From positions 37,473,963 to 37,537,962 of the forward strand of contig OX638133.1 of assembly GCA_951804985.1 (NCBI GenBank): a DNA stretch of 64,000 bases, in the 5' to 3' direction. Position numbers and translations under genes: made by a program. This document shows positions 32,395-44,082 of the stretch, one piece after another; within the stretch, counting starts at the first letter, position 1, and every line of letters starts with the position of its first letter. Under the pieces are notes generated by a model that saw only the letters and a program-made list of their open reading frames with translations, had not been told where the DNA came from and did no database searches. This DNA comes from Dryomyza anilis. Its lineage: Eukaryota > Arthropoda > Insecta > Diptera > Dryomyzidae.

Positions 32395-33137
32395 ATATCG
32401 TCACTGTCATGCCAAAAGGGCATTTTTTAAAAATGCTGGGAAATCAAATTTTTAAGTTTGAAGTGCTTTTAAAATTAGTAAAATTTAGTTTTTTTTTTTC
32501 AATGTTTTCTGTTTTTCTGTTATATTCATCAATTATTATAACGTATATAAAATATATTTGGATTTGGAAAACTTACGGATTTTAAGAGGCTATATCCTGA
32601 CCAAAACGCAAATATTTTTGTTTTTTAAGCTATAACTCTTTACTTGCGCAAGATAAAATTGTAATGTAAAGGCATTAATTGTTTGTTATTAAAGCACCTA
32701 TCGATTGACATCATTATATAAAAATATTTTTCCAAACATTAATTAACGATTTGTAATTTGCGGGAAAAATGTTTAGCAAAATATTTTGAAATAATGATGC
32801 CAATCGATAGGTGCTTCAAAAATAAACAATTATTACCTTAACACCACTATTTTATCTTGCATCAATAAAGAGTTATAGTAAAAAAAAAACGAAGAAATTG
32901 GAAAAATTGAAAATCATGTCATGCCAAAAGGGCGAATCATTTCGTTTATTTCCTATAACTCATTATTGGTGCCAGATAAAATAGTGATGTGAAGGCATTT
33001 ATTGTTTGTTTTCAAACCATCTATCGATTGACGTTATTATTTAAAAATAATTTTCCAAATAATAATTTGCTATTTATTATTTGCTCGAAAAATGTTTGGA
33101 AAATATTTTTAAATAATTTAAATAATTTTTTTGTGTG
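32395..33137. mobile_element. element Q copy 1
   Basis: Begins CATATCGTCACTGTCATGCC. The interior has AAAGCACCTATCGATTGACA and the inverse CAATCGATAGGTGCTT around a TTTGCGGGAAAAATG centre, so it folds back on itself. The copy at 35160-37050 shares this order. Its right end is replaced by element F. No protein. Confidence 0.65.
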
Positions 33138-33139
33138 TA

Positions 33140-33309
33140 CACAGGAAATATGCCGAGTATTTTACTCGAAAATGCTAGAAATTTTATCTCGGATATACAA
33201 TTAAAATAAATGCACAAAATTTTAAAATACGTGTTTTATATAATTTTAATAGTCATAATAATATTTTTCTATTAAAATTTTGTTGAATTTTACAAGATTT
33301 TTCTGCGTG
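33140..33309. mobile_element. element F (CACAGGAAATA / TTTTTCTGCGTG)
   Basis: 170 bp flanked by TA. Ends resemble the CACNCAGAAAAA group. The interior repeats AAAATTTTA words. Non-coding. Confidence 0.5.
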
Positions 33310-33311
33310 TA

Positions 33312-34146
33312 TTTATTATTGTTGTTGTAGCTGCTTCTTTGTGGTTCCCTACTATTTAAATATGAACGCAAAAATGTTGTCACGGTTTGAGTATTTTTTC
33401 GAAACGTTTGACTGCGTTCAATTTCCGGTTTTTGTAGCAGCTTCTGTTGCTGATGATGATGATGATGATGCTATATTATTGTTGTTGTTAAGGTTCTTGG
33501 CTATTGCGGTGGCCACGTTAATTACACAGAGACAAATATGCAACATGAAATGACAGTCAACAACCAGCAACATAGTGCTTTATGGGAATTTATTACAGCC
33601 AGTTGTTGTTGCAATGCATTTTCCATTGGTCACATTTCCGCAGCAACAAAACCAAATAAAAAATTTATTCAAAAAATCAACAATCAGAAAATAATTTATT
33701 TTGTTACAGTGAATTTTAAGCCAAAATGCAGGCAACATGAATTTGACGTCATTTTCTATGGTTTGCTCAATGGCATAGCGGAAGGTGTTAATTTTATGTT
33801 ATTGCAATGTTGTAATTTATATTGTATTTTTAATTAGGTAGTTCATGCAGAACCCTTCGAACAGGTGGGTGTTGCTGTTAAACACAGGATGTGTTTTTTT
33901 AATAACACTGTATGACAGCAAAAATATACTTTGACATACCTTTTTTTTAGAAAAGCTAGATCTGCTAACAAAGGGGTACTAGAAACTATAAGTATACCCT
34001 CCGAATACGATTTAACGAATCAAAAAAAATCGGTTTATATGGTTGAGTCAATGTCAATTTTTAAGTCAATCTGTATATAGAACTGAAAAATTTGAATCTT
34101 CTACTGCTTCATTCCGTGAAATATTAACTTAGTTGATATGAACTAA
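33312..34146. other. intergenic, no supported gene
   Basis: Contains GATGATGATGATGATGATG near 33452 and short open frames without domain features. Confidence 0.35.
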
Positions 34147-34962
34147 TTATACCCTACACCTATGAGGTACAGGGTATATTAACTTTGTGCATATATTGTA
34201 ACGCCCCTTAGGAGGCGTGTCCGGTATGGAAAAGTATATATATTCTTGATCAGCATCACTACCCGAGTCCGTTTAGCCATGTCCGTCTGTCTGTCCGTCT
34301 TGCTGTCTTGCTGTCCGAATACAGAATAACTTGAGAAATACTGATCAGAATGCGATGAAATTTCGTCTCAATATATTTTAGCGAAAAGTAGGAACTGAGT
34401 TTGAAAATGAGCCAAATCGGTCAACGGACACGCCCACCTCCCATACAAGTCACTTTTATATAACTCTTTAGGAACTAATAACTCGAAAAGTATTCAAGAT
34501 AAAGTTATAAAATTTAAAACGTATTGTTATAATTCATACAAAAATATGTGGTCCAAAAATAGGCGTGATCCGCCCACTTTTTTTTTTCATTATTTCCCGG
34601 GTTTTCATAGTGGAAATTTGAACCGAAAATTATTAAAATCAAATCTATAAAATATTATCCTTACAAAATGTTTGAATATAGGCGTGGTCCGCCAATTTAC
34701 ATTTTTCTAATTTTTTGTATTAGTTTTTTATACTTTTATATCAATTTTTTAAATTATGGGGATATAAGACGTAAATTTATGATATGTGAATAATATTCTG
34801 AGGTTGTGGAGGTTCAGTATAATTAAAAACTTTAAAATTAAGATATACAGTTAAATATCCCACCAATGGTGTAGGGTATTCCATAGTCGGGCCCGACCGA
34901 CTATAAAAGTCCACCCCATGTGACCGAACTTACCCATGTGACCTAACTTTCCCAACTCGTTT
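34147..34962 (+). mobile_element. mini-me-like element, subfamily A, copy 4
   Basis: Complete, with core ATTCTTGATCAGCATCACTA, tract GTCTGTCTGTCCGTC, hairpin AGTCGGGCCCGACCGACT (about 34887) and terminus TTTCCCAACTCGTT. It has an extra block of about 50 bp before the hairpin compared with copy 3. Confidence 0.88.
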
Positions 34963-35524
34963 TCTTTTGAAATCGAATTAAAATTTCAATTCCCCCAGGT
35001 TTAAATGAATAGAACATTTTAAACAAATTGTATATCAATTTATGTACATCGATTTTTGTAATTTGATATTTTGTTAATCGATTTTTTGTAAATCGATTAA
35101 TAGAAAATTTTAAACAAATTGTAAATCGATTTATGTAAATCGATTCATGTAAATCGATTTCAGGACATCACTGTCATGCCAAAGGGGCGAATGTGCATTT
35201 TTAAAAATGTTGGGAAATCAAATTTTAAAGTTTGAAGTGTTTTAAAAATTAGTAAATTTTTTTTTTAATTTTTTCTATTATTTTGGTTTATTCATTAATT
35301 ATTATGACGTATATAAAATATCTTTGGATTTGGACCATTTACTAAATTATAAATACGGATTTTGTGAGTCTATATCCTGACCAAAACGCAAATATTTTTG
35401 TTTTTATGCTAAACTTTTTATTAGCGCAATATAAAATAGTAATGTAAAGGCATTAATTGTTTGCTTTTAAAGCACCTATCAATTGGCATCATTATTTAAA
35501 AATATTTTGCCAAATATTAATTTA

Positions 35525-36588
35525 CCCAGATAGCAAACGTGCGTCGCACAAAAATCATGTCGTGCGTGCTATATGCGAAGAAAATGAACACAAAGCGCGC
35601 GGACGCACGACATGAGTGCGTAGTGAGAGCTGTGTGCGAGCACAAAAATATCACAAAAGTCGCTCTCAGCGATTGGAGTGTATGCGGCGAGTTCGCTGTC
35701 CTTGAACCACAGACCGATTTTCTTGTTGGCGGAATCGACGGCGTCTGAGGCATGGATGATGTTGAGGACAACTTGGATGCAGTAGTCACCGCGGATGGTG
35801 CCGGGCTTTGAGTCGGCAGGGTTGGTCTCGCCCAACATAACACGTCCAGACTTCACAACGTTCAAAACTACCCACACCATTGGAACCACTGGGCCGGATG
35901 CCATGTAATTAACCAAACCGGGGAAGAAGGGACGAGCTGACAAATCGGCATAGTGCTGCTCCAACAAGTCTTTCGAAGCCCACATGAATTTCATGGCGAC
36001 CAATTTGAAGCCCTTCTCTTCAAATTATTTTTCCAACGAGTCCACGTTGGACGCCATCAGGCTTAATCATGATGAAGGTGCGCTCCGTGTTTCTAGGCAT
36101 TTGTACGCGAACTAGTTGCGAATGTTTAAATTTAATGATATCAAAATATATTTACATTTTTGTTAATATTAAAAACAATGTCAAACTAAATTTCATATTG
36201 TATGTTTTTGTTATTTTGTTTTGGTCGCACTCGTGCGAGCTATATGAGACTATTATGAGTCTCATTTTATTGTGTCACAAATACGGCATACTATTATTTC
36301 AGCATGTGTGCAGGCTATATGAGTCTCATACGCGCCTCACACAATTTTCTCGCACTCGTGCGACTATATTGGGGCGCATATGCGTCTCATGCTACTGATT
36401 TTTGAAATTTTGTACGCACTCGTGCGACTATATTGATGATCAAATGCGACTCACGAATGCCTCGCACTAGTGCGAGCGTATTGAGTCTCAATTGCGGACA
36501 CACGATTGCTACTCTGTTCACGCGTGCGGCTTTTTTATCAGGCGTGCGCTCACAGTGCGGGCACAATGCGAGCATTTTTCTATCTGGG
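35525..36588. mobile_element. TIR element (CCCAGATAG) carrying an NDPK gene copy, TTA target duplication
   Basis: 1064 bp. Left end CCCAGATAGCAAACGTGCG, right end GCGAGCATTTTTCTATCTGGG, with TTA on both sides (35522-35524, 36589-36591). A TTA duplication is the hallmark of PIF/Harbinger-type insertion. Both flanks of the captured sequence are built from GCACTCGTGCGA and ATGAGTCTCAT words. The middle 450 bp is a copy of most of a nucleoside diphosphate kinase coding region. No transposase is present, so it is a non-autonomous carrier. Confidence 0.72.
35650..36100 (-). pseudogene. awd: captured nucleoside diphosphate kinase (awd-like) copy, broken
   Basis: Minus strand starts at the ATG at 36100 (MPRNTERTFIMIKPDGVQRG). 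After a deletion I estimate at 8 bases (about 36020-36030), it continues in another frame: [71 protein letters not shown] and [17 protein letters not shown]. In NDPK the His of NIIHGSDA is the phospho-acceptor and is kept here. The Gly-Arg before it and the Gly after it are changed ([10 protein letters not shown]), and the usual WxxE end is lost. No introns interrupt it; a processed origin is possible but not shown. It cannot make a full NDPK. Confidence 0.88.
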
Positions 36589-37050
36589 TTACCATTTGTA
36601 ATTTACGGGAAAAATGTTTGGCAACATATTTTTAAATTACGATGCCAAACAATAGGTGCTTTAAAAACAAATAATTAATACTTTTACACCACTCTTTTAT
36701 TTTACACCAATAAAGAGTTATAGCAAAAAAAACGAAGAAATTGGAAAAATTTAAAATCCTGTCATGCCAAAACGTTTTTATGCTATAATTCTTTATTGGT
36801 GCAAGATAAAATAGTGATGTAAAGGCATTAATTGTTTAAAAATATGTCATTACTTAAAAATATGTTGACAAACATTTTTCTTGCAAATGCTAAAAATTCA
36901 AAAAAAAATATTTTAAAATAATAATGGTGATCGATAGGTGCTTTAAAAACAAACATTTAATGCCTTTACAACACTATTTTATCTAATGTAAAAAACGCAA
37001 ATGTCAAAATTTACACATTCGCCCCTTTGGCATGATGATGACGATATGAC

Positions 37051-37796
37051 ATTTGAATTGGAAAAGTTGAAAGTGGAAAAGCATTGGAAAAGTTAAATTC
37101 CAAATTTTTTGTTTTTTAAACTATTTTTTTGGATTTCTTTAGCATATCAGAACTAATGAACAATAAGAAAATGTTTTACGAATATACAGAGCATAGTTGA
37201 AACAAACGATCAAAGAATAAAAATATTTTTTGAAACTAATTCAAAATAAATCAAAACTATTTTATTATTTGAATTTAAATAATCGATTAAACTAAACATA
37301 TATTAAGAGATGCATAATAATAAAATGCAGACAAAATGGAACATATTAATTATGTTATATTTTTTACACAAATGATATCATATCATTTCATGGTATTACC
37401 GTACACTATGCATAGTATGTGTCTGTCTGAAGTTTGTCTCATATTTCTTATTTTAAACACCTTACAATATTTGGTTACCATAAAGGTTCAAAAAATAATC
37501 ATTAAGCATATCAAGGTAATGAAGCATTTTTGAAAGCATTTTAGTGGTTCATCAAATACACCTGAATCTGATGTGTTTACGGTGTATGTTAAAAATATGT
37601 AAAAAAACATATAAATTGATTAAATTTTCAGTGACTTGACATTAATGAAATGAATATCTTTTCAAAGAAATTATATTGTGGGTGAAATTGAGCCATTTAG
37701 CATGAATAAAATAATGGACTCTATATCCCTACGTCAAAATATCGATTTAAGATTAAGACTTAAAAAACTTAATTGGAATTTTTAGAAATTAATCCA
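37051..37796. other. intergenic, nothing recognised
   Basis: AT-rich, no repeat match or gene seen. Confidence 0.35.
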
Positions 37797-39179
37797 CGCA
37801 CAGTCCAGCGAAAAAATTTGTAAAATTTATCCATGAAATATTTCGTAAAATACACGAAAAAAACTTTCGTAAATTTATGATAAAATTACGAATATTAATT
37901 GTTTATTTTACGGAACTATTCGTATATTTTATCTACGAAAGCCATTCGTACATAATACGAAAGATTCGTAATTGGTTGAACCTTTTTACGAATGTATTCG
38001 TAGATTTTACGAAAGTATTCGTACTTTTGACGAAGCATTCGTACATTTTATGAAATATTTTACGAATCTTTTGTAAAATACATGAATACTTTGTTTAAAA
38101 AAACTGATGAAGAAAATGACGATTCATTCATAAAAATATGAAATATTATGCACTGATTTGATACTTTTGACAAAAACAGAACTCACACAGAACACATTTT
38201 AAAACTGTTTGTATTTTATCACTATCTGCTTGCGCCCGCGGAACCAATTAAAAGAAATGCAGCTGCTCCAAGTTGCTATTTGACGCAACGGATTTCTGTT
38301 TTTAATAATGATTCGTAAAACATTAATGTTTCGTAAAATTCTATATACCCAATAAACATAATTTCGATAACGTTTCGAATTCGTAACGATATCGTAAAAT
38401 TTCTATAGATAAGTATTGAATTATTTGTTAAAAAAATAAACTGTTCAATGAAACAATTTAATAAATTTTAAAATTTGAAGAAATTTCGCAACTGTTAGAA
38501 AATTTTAAAATTTAGTAAGTATGAAATATTTGGTTTCAAAAAACTAATTTTTAATTCCAAACAAGCTAAACAATTTTAATGCTCCATGAAAGATATTTTC
38601 AAGGCATATTAATTTAAATAGTATCGAAATTGACTAACTTTTCGAATTCGTTTCGATATCGAAATTGAATAATTTTTCGAATTCGTTTCGATATCGAAAT
38701 TGAATCAATTTTCAAGTTCGTTTTGATATCGAGAATTCATACAATATCGATAGAGCCATTTTTATCGAGAACGCTATCATTCTCGAACAGTTAACGATAG
38801 TCGAAAACGGTAATAATGTTCGTTTAAACGATATCGTTTCGAATTCATTTCGATATCGTTTGGGATGCTGGGTAGTTCCAAAATTTTCGAAAGTTTAGTA
38901 ACTTATTTGTAAAATGTAAAGCTCATTTGTAAAATATGTTATTCTTTCGCAAAAAAATATACGAAAGTTTCGTAATTTAAAAGAAATATTCATAATATTG
39001 TTGTTGTTTTAATTTTACGAATATTGACTCATAATATATACGAATCGTTCGTAAAAAAATATTTGGGATAAAAGTAGAAATTATAAATGTTTCGTGTATT
39101 CTACGAATTATTCGTGTATATTACGAAATTAAAAATTACGAAAATATTTCGTAATTTGTCCTATAAATTATTTTGAGTG
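37797..39179. mobile_element. element K copy 2 (TTCGTAAAA words)
   Basis: Same block order as 12062-13790, for example CATTCGTACATAAT.CGAAAG and GACGATTCATTCATAAAAAT. The right end is ATTATTTTGAGTG followed by TA; the left end is degenerate. Element S is inserted at 38348-38872. Non-coding. Confidence 0.68.
38348..38872. mobile_element. element S (CCCARCAWMC ends, CGATATCG words)
   Basis: 525 bp between TA dinucleotides: left CCCAATAAACATAATTTCG, right CGATATCGTTTGGGATGCTGGG. Removing it with one TA restores the order seen in element K copy 1 (CTACATAGCCTTAAAATT). The interior repeats GAATTCGTTTCGATATCGA words. Non-coding. Confidence 0.72.
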
Positions 39180-39181
39180 TA

Positions 39182-40798
39182 TATTAAGAAAGTTCTTACT
39201 TGATAATTTTAAATTTTCAAAATACAACACGAATATATTATTTGTCTGTAAAAACATAAATATATTCATATAACTTATACTAGATTTTGATATTAATTTT
39301 CAATTTCGTTTTTATTAAAACATTTTTCAAAAACTCACCTATATTTAGAAATCCAGCCAAATCAACAGAGCACATGTAACGAAAAATAAAACGAATAAAA
39401 AAATCATTGATTAATAGAACAGCTTTAAAGTATTATAATAATAAAAGTAAAAGTTAAGGAATTTTTATCTTAATGTATACTATATTAAAAACCGCCTAAT
39501 CGTGATCCACTTCGTTATGCTTGTCTTTTAATATGCCAACAACAACAAAAATACATAGGTAGACAAAATTTCTAAATCAATTTAATTTCATTATTGTATT
39601 AACATAAAATCAATTTTTATATACAATAACATTAGCATAAGCTTCTTTTTTTACAAACAGCTTCACCGAAAGTGGGTGCTCATAAAAGACCGAAAACCCA
39701 CTCATTGAAAAATGAGACCAAATTGTACAATATTTTTTTATTTTAATTAACACTCGCTCGTTGTGGCAACGCCTACGCGCATCCGCTTGAATTTCAAATG
39801 CAAAATAAATAAAATTTGTATTAACTTACAATATAAAAGTTAATGGCGATACAAATTAAGACGATGTTAAATTAATGGCAATTTGTTTAGGAAACTGATG
39901 AAATTGTAGGTGAAAATAATGTTAAAAGTTCGGTGGTTATAAATTTTAAAAGATATGATATTAATTTATTAAGAAATACTTCACAAAACCAAATATCTGA
40001 ATTTTTGAGGATTTTGGCCTTTTCTAATAAAGACAAATAAATATAAAGCCCTCCCGAGACAAAATTTCTGACATTTTTCAGAAATATTTCCGACAATATG
40101 CAATATTCGAAAAACACACAGATAAATGGAAGTTGCTAGGAAGCACATGGCAGATTATTAAATTTTATCAAATGTTAAAGGCTTATACCCGACATATTTT
40201 AGGAATGTGCAGAAAACAGACAACTTGTGATACAAACTCCGTGTTGTCCGTCTGCTTGAAATATGTTGGCAATTTTTGCATAAACTTCAAAAAATGTGTC
40301 TGGAACAATTGCGGATTATGAAATTTTATGGATTTTTAAAGGCAAATTACTGGCATATTTTTGGTATAAGAAGAATAAATTCAGATTTTAATACAAAATA
40401 AGAAATAAACAGAGCTTTAAATATCGAATTTAAATATTAGAAAAACCAATTTAAAAATGAATTTTCATGGATTTTAATTTTAAATTTATTCAGTTCTTGT
40501 TCAAAAAGGGAATTAATACAAAAACCAAAATAGAAACCGAAACCAGAAAACGATAATCATTGTAAAACTCAAAACCGCAACGAAAATCGAAATATATACC
40601 ATTTTTAGCTAACACGTATTTAAAAAAAAAATTTAAAAGAATTTAAAATTTGAATGTTGTGAAATTAGTTGTAATAAAAGTATTGAAAACCCAAACAAAT
40701 CCTAATACATTTAAAAATAAATTAATTTTAAAAATGTTTTATAATAGTTTGTAATGTTTTCATTTTAATTATTTCAATTTCTAATAGAATTTCTCTTA
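39182..40798. other. intergenic; shared motif at 40.2 kb
   Basis: No gene. A minus-strand copy of the dispersed motif (CAGAAAACAGACAACTTGTG to CCGTCTGCTTG) lies at 40211-40256. Confidence 0.4.
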
Positions 40799-40808
40799 GA
40801 ATTATAAT

Positions 40809-41123
40809 ATATAATAATAATAATAGTTTAGCGCTACAGTCCTGAATAGAACTTCGGCCGAGCTCTCTCACCATTTTGAGCTGTGCGTGTTATATTTGTA
40901 CTCAAAGTGGTGGGACCTACAGCTTATTGCCGAATCCGAACGGCGGGTGAGAGCTTTTCATAGGCAATGTCTCACTCTCGTAGGTTTGCCATTTACTGCC
41001 GAGAGGTAGCGCGGTATAGAAAAATGTTTCTATGAAAAGATGTTGTTAGCCCCAGTCCACGCTTGAACCGGGGACCTTTCGGCTCGCAGTCCAACGCACT
41101 AACCACTGAGCTACCGCGGCTAC
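40809..41123 (-). mobile_element. tRNA-derived SINE, copy 6, with target duplication
   Basis: Full-length antisense copy. A perfect 10-bp direct repeat AGAATTATAA flanks it (40799-40808 and 41124-41133), confirming retroposition. The tail is ATAATAATAATAATAG on this strand. Confidence 0.93.
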
Positions 41124-41187
41124 AGAATTATAACACTGGACAATAAATGGAGGCCTTTAAACTTTAAATTTTTTGAGTTATTTCGTA

Positions 41188-42544
41188 CACGCAGAGAAAT
41201 AATATGGTTGCGCCATGATCGCGACAACCATGCTATGCTCTTTACAATCATAGATTGTTGTCACAATCAAATTGTAGCATTTTTAATTTTATTTCAACAA
41301 CAATAAGGTCGCTAAAATCATATTATAGTAGACAATTTTTTATAATATAATTGCATTTCTGAAATACCATAATATGGTTGATAAGAACCATGTTTTGATT
41401 ACGATAAAGACTGCCACGAACAAAATATGGTCAATACCAATTATACCATGATATTGACTGATCATAATATAGTAATTTATTATTTACAACCATATAATTC
41501 TCACTTAATGACATGTTTACTCTCTCTTACTCACTTTGATGTTGGCAATACCGATGAGCAGTCAAATTTTTTTTTTTTTTTTGTTTTGACAAAGTGTTTT
41601 TCTAATGTATAAAACATAACTTTTAAAAATAAATATATATAAAGATAAATAACATTAAATTCTTATGTTTAATAGTATGTGTATAACAAATTTCAGTTTT
41701 CAATCGTATGCTCGCGTTTTTAACTTCATGACGGTGAATCATAATATAATCAATGGTTACGTAGGATCATAATATGGTTATAGAAAATCGTACTATTGTC
41801 ACTGGTACATACAAAAAAATATCTTGTTTGGTGCAAACAATAATGCAAACAAATACTTGAAGTATTTGAAATATTATTTGCAAAAACTAATTTAAATGAT
41901 TTGTAGCAAATGATTAAAGTAAATAACGCGAGTATTACACAAAATCTATTAATTTGTCTGAATCGAATGAGCGTTCTGGCGATAAACGTTGCACATTGCG
42001 TGAAGTTCGGCACAGCACTAAAAACCACATGATTGATTTCGGAAATGCTCGGGCAAATACTTCCGCTCAAACAAATGTTTCGAGCAAAGACGTCAAATAA
42101 ATATTATTTTAGGCAATTGACAAGTGTTTGTTCCAAACATTAATTAAAATTTACCATTTAAGACAAATAAATGCAGTAGTTAACATAAGTAATTAATGTG
42201 TTTAGAAGGAATAATTAATTGAACACTAAACAATTGAAGTGTTTACGACAAATAAATTACTATATGTTACAAATACTAATAATTTTAAGTGTTTGCAGGA
42301 AACAGTCATTATTTAATGCAAACTGAATAAAGTTATAAGTATTTAGTGGAAACAATAACTTCTCACTACAAACATGTGATTGTTTACGGCAAATAATTCG
42401 TAAACAATCCTTTTTTTTGTGTACGCAATGTTGTCACTGAGGATCATTTTAAACAAATTATATGATTCCCTACAACCATAACCCCCAATTGTAGTATGAT
42501 GCCCTTCAAATATGTTCACCACAACTATGTTTTTTATCTGCGTG
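41188..42544. mobile_element. element D (CACGCAGAGAAATAA ends, CATAATATGGT words)
   Basis: Left end TA-CACGCAGAGAAATAATATGG, right end TTTTTTATCTGCGTG. The interior repeats CATAATATGGTTG / CAACCATATTAT words. Element E (41808-42421) is nested inside. Non-coding. Confidence 0.65.
41808..42421. mobile_element. element E (CAYACAAAAAAA ends, GTGTTTACGACAAAT words)
   Basis: 614 bp between TA dinucleotides, CATACAAAAAAATATC to CCTTTTTTTTGTG. Repeats of GTGTTT.C.ACAAATAAT and its relatives fill the right half. Nested in element D, hence younger. Confidence 0.65.
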
Positions 42545-42668
42545 CATTAATTTAAAAAGGAAAATAATATAATCAAAAATCGCAAAAATGTATTTTTTTC
42601 AATGGGTTTACATCAGTATCCTACAATAGAGTCAATTAAAGATCACGTACTAAATGTTCATACATTTA

Positions 42669-43348
42669 AAGGTTTTTTTAACAGGGACGCTACAAAAGTA
42701 GAGTGACAGGGACAGCAAACGACGCCATATTTTTTGCCGCTCTTTTGACATTTCTCTTCAGTAAGGTTTGCTATTTCATGATGGAAAGATATACGAATTT
42801 GAATTTCAGTAGTAATAATAATAATATAATATAATAGTTTGGCGCTACAGTCCTGTATAGAACTTAGGCCAAGCTCTCTCACCATTTTGAGCTGTGCGTG
42901 TTATATTTTTAATCAAAGTGGTGGGACTTACAGTTTATTGCCGAATCCGAACAGAGGGTGAGAGCTTTTCATAGGCAATGTTTTTACTCTCGGAGGTTTG
43001 CCATTTACTGCCGAGAGGTAGCGCGGTATAGAAAAATGTTTCTATGAAAAGATGTTGTTAGCCCCAGTCCAGGCTTAAACCGGGGACCTTTCGGCTCGCT
43101 GTCCAACGCACTAACCACTAGGCTACCGCGGTTACAAAAAAATTTCGGTAGCTAATTTTAATAATTTCGACTCGTTGTTGGCTCGTATATCTTTCCATCA
43201 TAAAATGGCAAACCTTACTGAAGAGAAATGCCAAAAGAGCGGCAAGAAATATGGCGTCGTTTTCTGTCCCTGTCGCTCTACTCTTGTAGCGTCCCTGTTG
43301 AAAAATCCTTGAAAAAAACTTTTGTACCGCTCTTATTGAAAAACCCTT
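42669..43348. mobile_element. foldback MITE of the DD41D-like transposon, copy 2, split by a SINE
   Basis: TA-flanked arms (left AAGGTTTTTTTAACAGG, right TTGAAAAACCCTT) as in copy 1. Between the right arm and the SINE the minus strand reads MERYTSQQRVEIIKISYRN, the beginning of the transposase. The start codon thus lies in the inner end of the terminal repeat, and this copy keeps slightly more coding sequence than copy 1. Confidence 0.82.
42817..43140 (-). mobile_element. tRNA-derived SINE, copy 7
   Basis: Antisense copy inside the foldback MITE. An imperfect flanking repeat of about 15 bp (AATTTCAGTAGTAAT and AATTTCGGTAGCTAAT) is likely the target duplication. It is slightly degenerate in the B box (GGTTTAAGCCT). 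Confidence 0.87.
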
Positions 43349-43862
43349 TAAAAGTGAGTGATAAGAGTGATTTTCAAAAAGAAAGTAAGAGGAAGCATAC
43401 ACTTATAGATCTAGTCTTATATAAAATATAAACTTTTATATGATGGGTACACATTAAAATTTATAATTTTTGGTCTGGTCTAAACATTGGTGAAATCCAT
43501 CCGAATTGCATTTGGTTTATTTCTAAAAATTATTTGAAGTTTTCTGAATGGAATATAAAAGATCTAAAACTCAAATCAGTAAAAAGATCAAAATATATAA
43601 AAAAACAAAAGAATTGCCAAATGTTTGTTTAACCTAATAACTCAAAAACCTTAGGCAATCTAAAAAAAACTGATTATGAGATCATAATTATAATCTTTAA
43701 ATCTATCGGAAAATTAAACTAGGATCGCGTATAATTTTTTTTTTTTGTTGTGCTGTGTAATTAAATAATAAAATACAAAACTCTTGTCTATTTTACGACA
43801 ATTAAATATACGAAAAAACATTCCATAATATAATTTTGATGCATAATATATTTTTTGATGCA

Positions 43863-44082
43863 CACCCAGAAAAAAATACTATATAAATAATAGTTTTTTA
43901 CTATTGAAAATAGTCAATAGGATAAATTATTATTTTAATCGGAAAATACCATTATAAACTATAAAATACTATGACATTGCCATTGAGTTTATATGAAAAG
44001 ATTTAATTTTTGTATACTATTAAATCAATAATTGTCTCATTGACCAATTTCAATGGGTTTTCAGGAAATTTATTTCTGGGTG
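43863..44082 (+). mobile_element. MITE-B copy
   Basis: 220 bp, CACCCAGAAAAAAATACTAT to TTTATTTCTGGGTG. Flanked by CA on both sides instead of TA, perhaps mutated or inserted at a variant site. Confidence 0.85.

Larger units (their letters stand above)
35160..37050. mobile_element. element Q copy 2, interrupted by the NDPK-carrying element
   Basis: Left end CATCACTGTCATGCCAAAGG, right end CCTTTGGCATGATGATGACG; these are imperfect inverted repeats. Without the insertion at 35525-36588 it is about 830 bp. The uninserted junction can be read in copy 1 (ATTAATTAACGATTTGTAA), which shows that the insertion duplicated a 3-bp TTA target. Confidence 0.7.

Noticed and set aside
33341..33553. Frame with a DDDDDD run
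   Set aside because: It is due to a GATGAT microsatellite near 33452 and has no supporting features.
35539..35748. Plus-strand frame overlapping the NDPK copy
   Set aside because: It is a shadow of the minus-strand NDPK sequence and the GCACTCGTGCGA word region.
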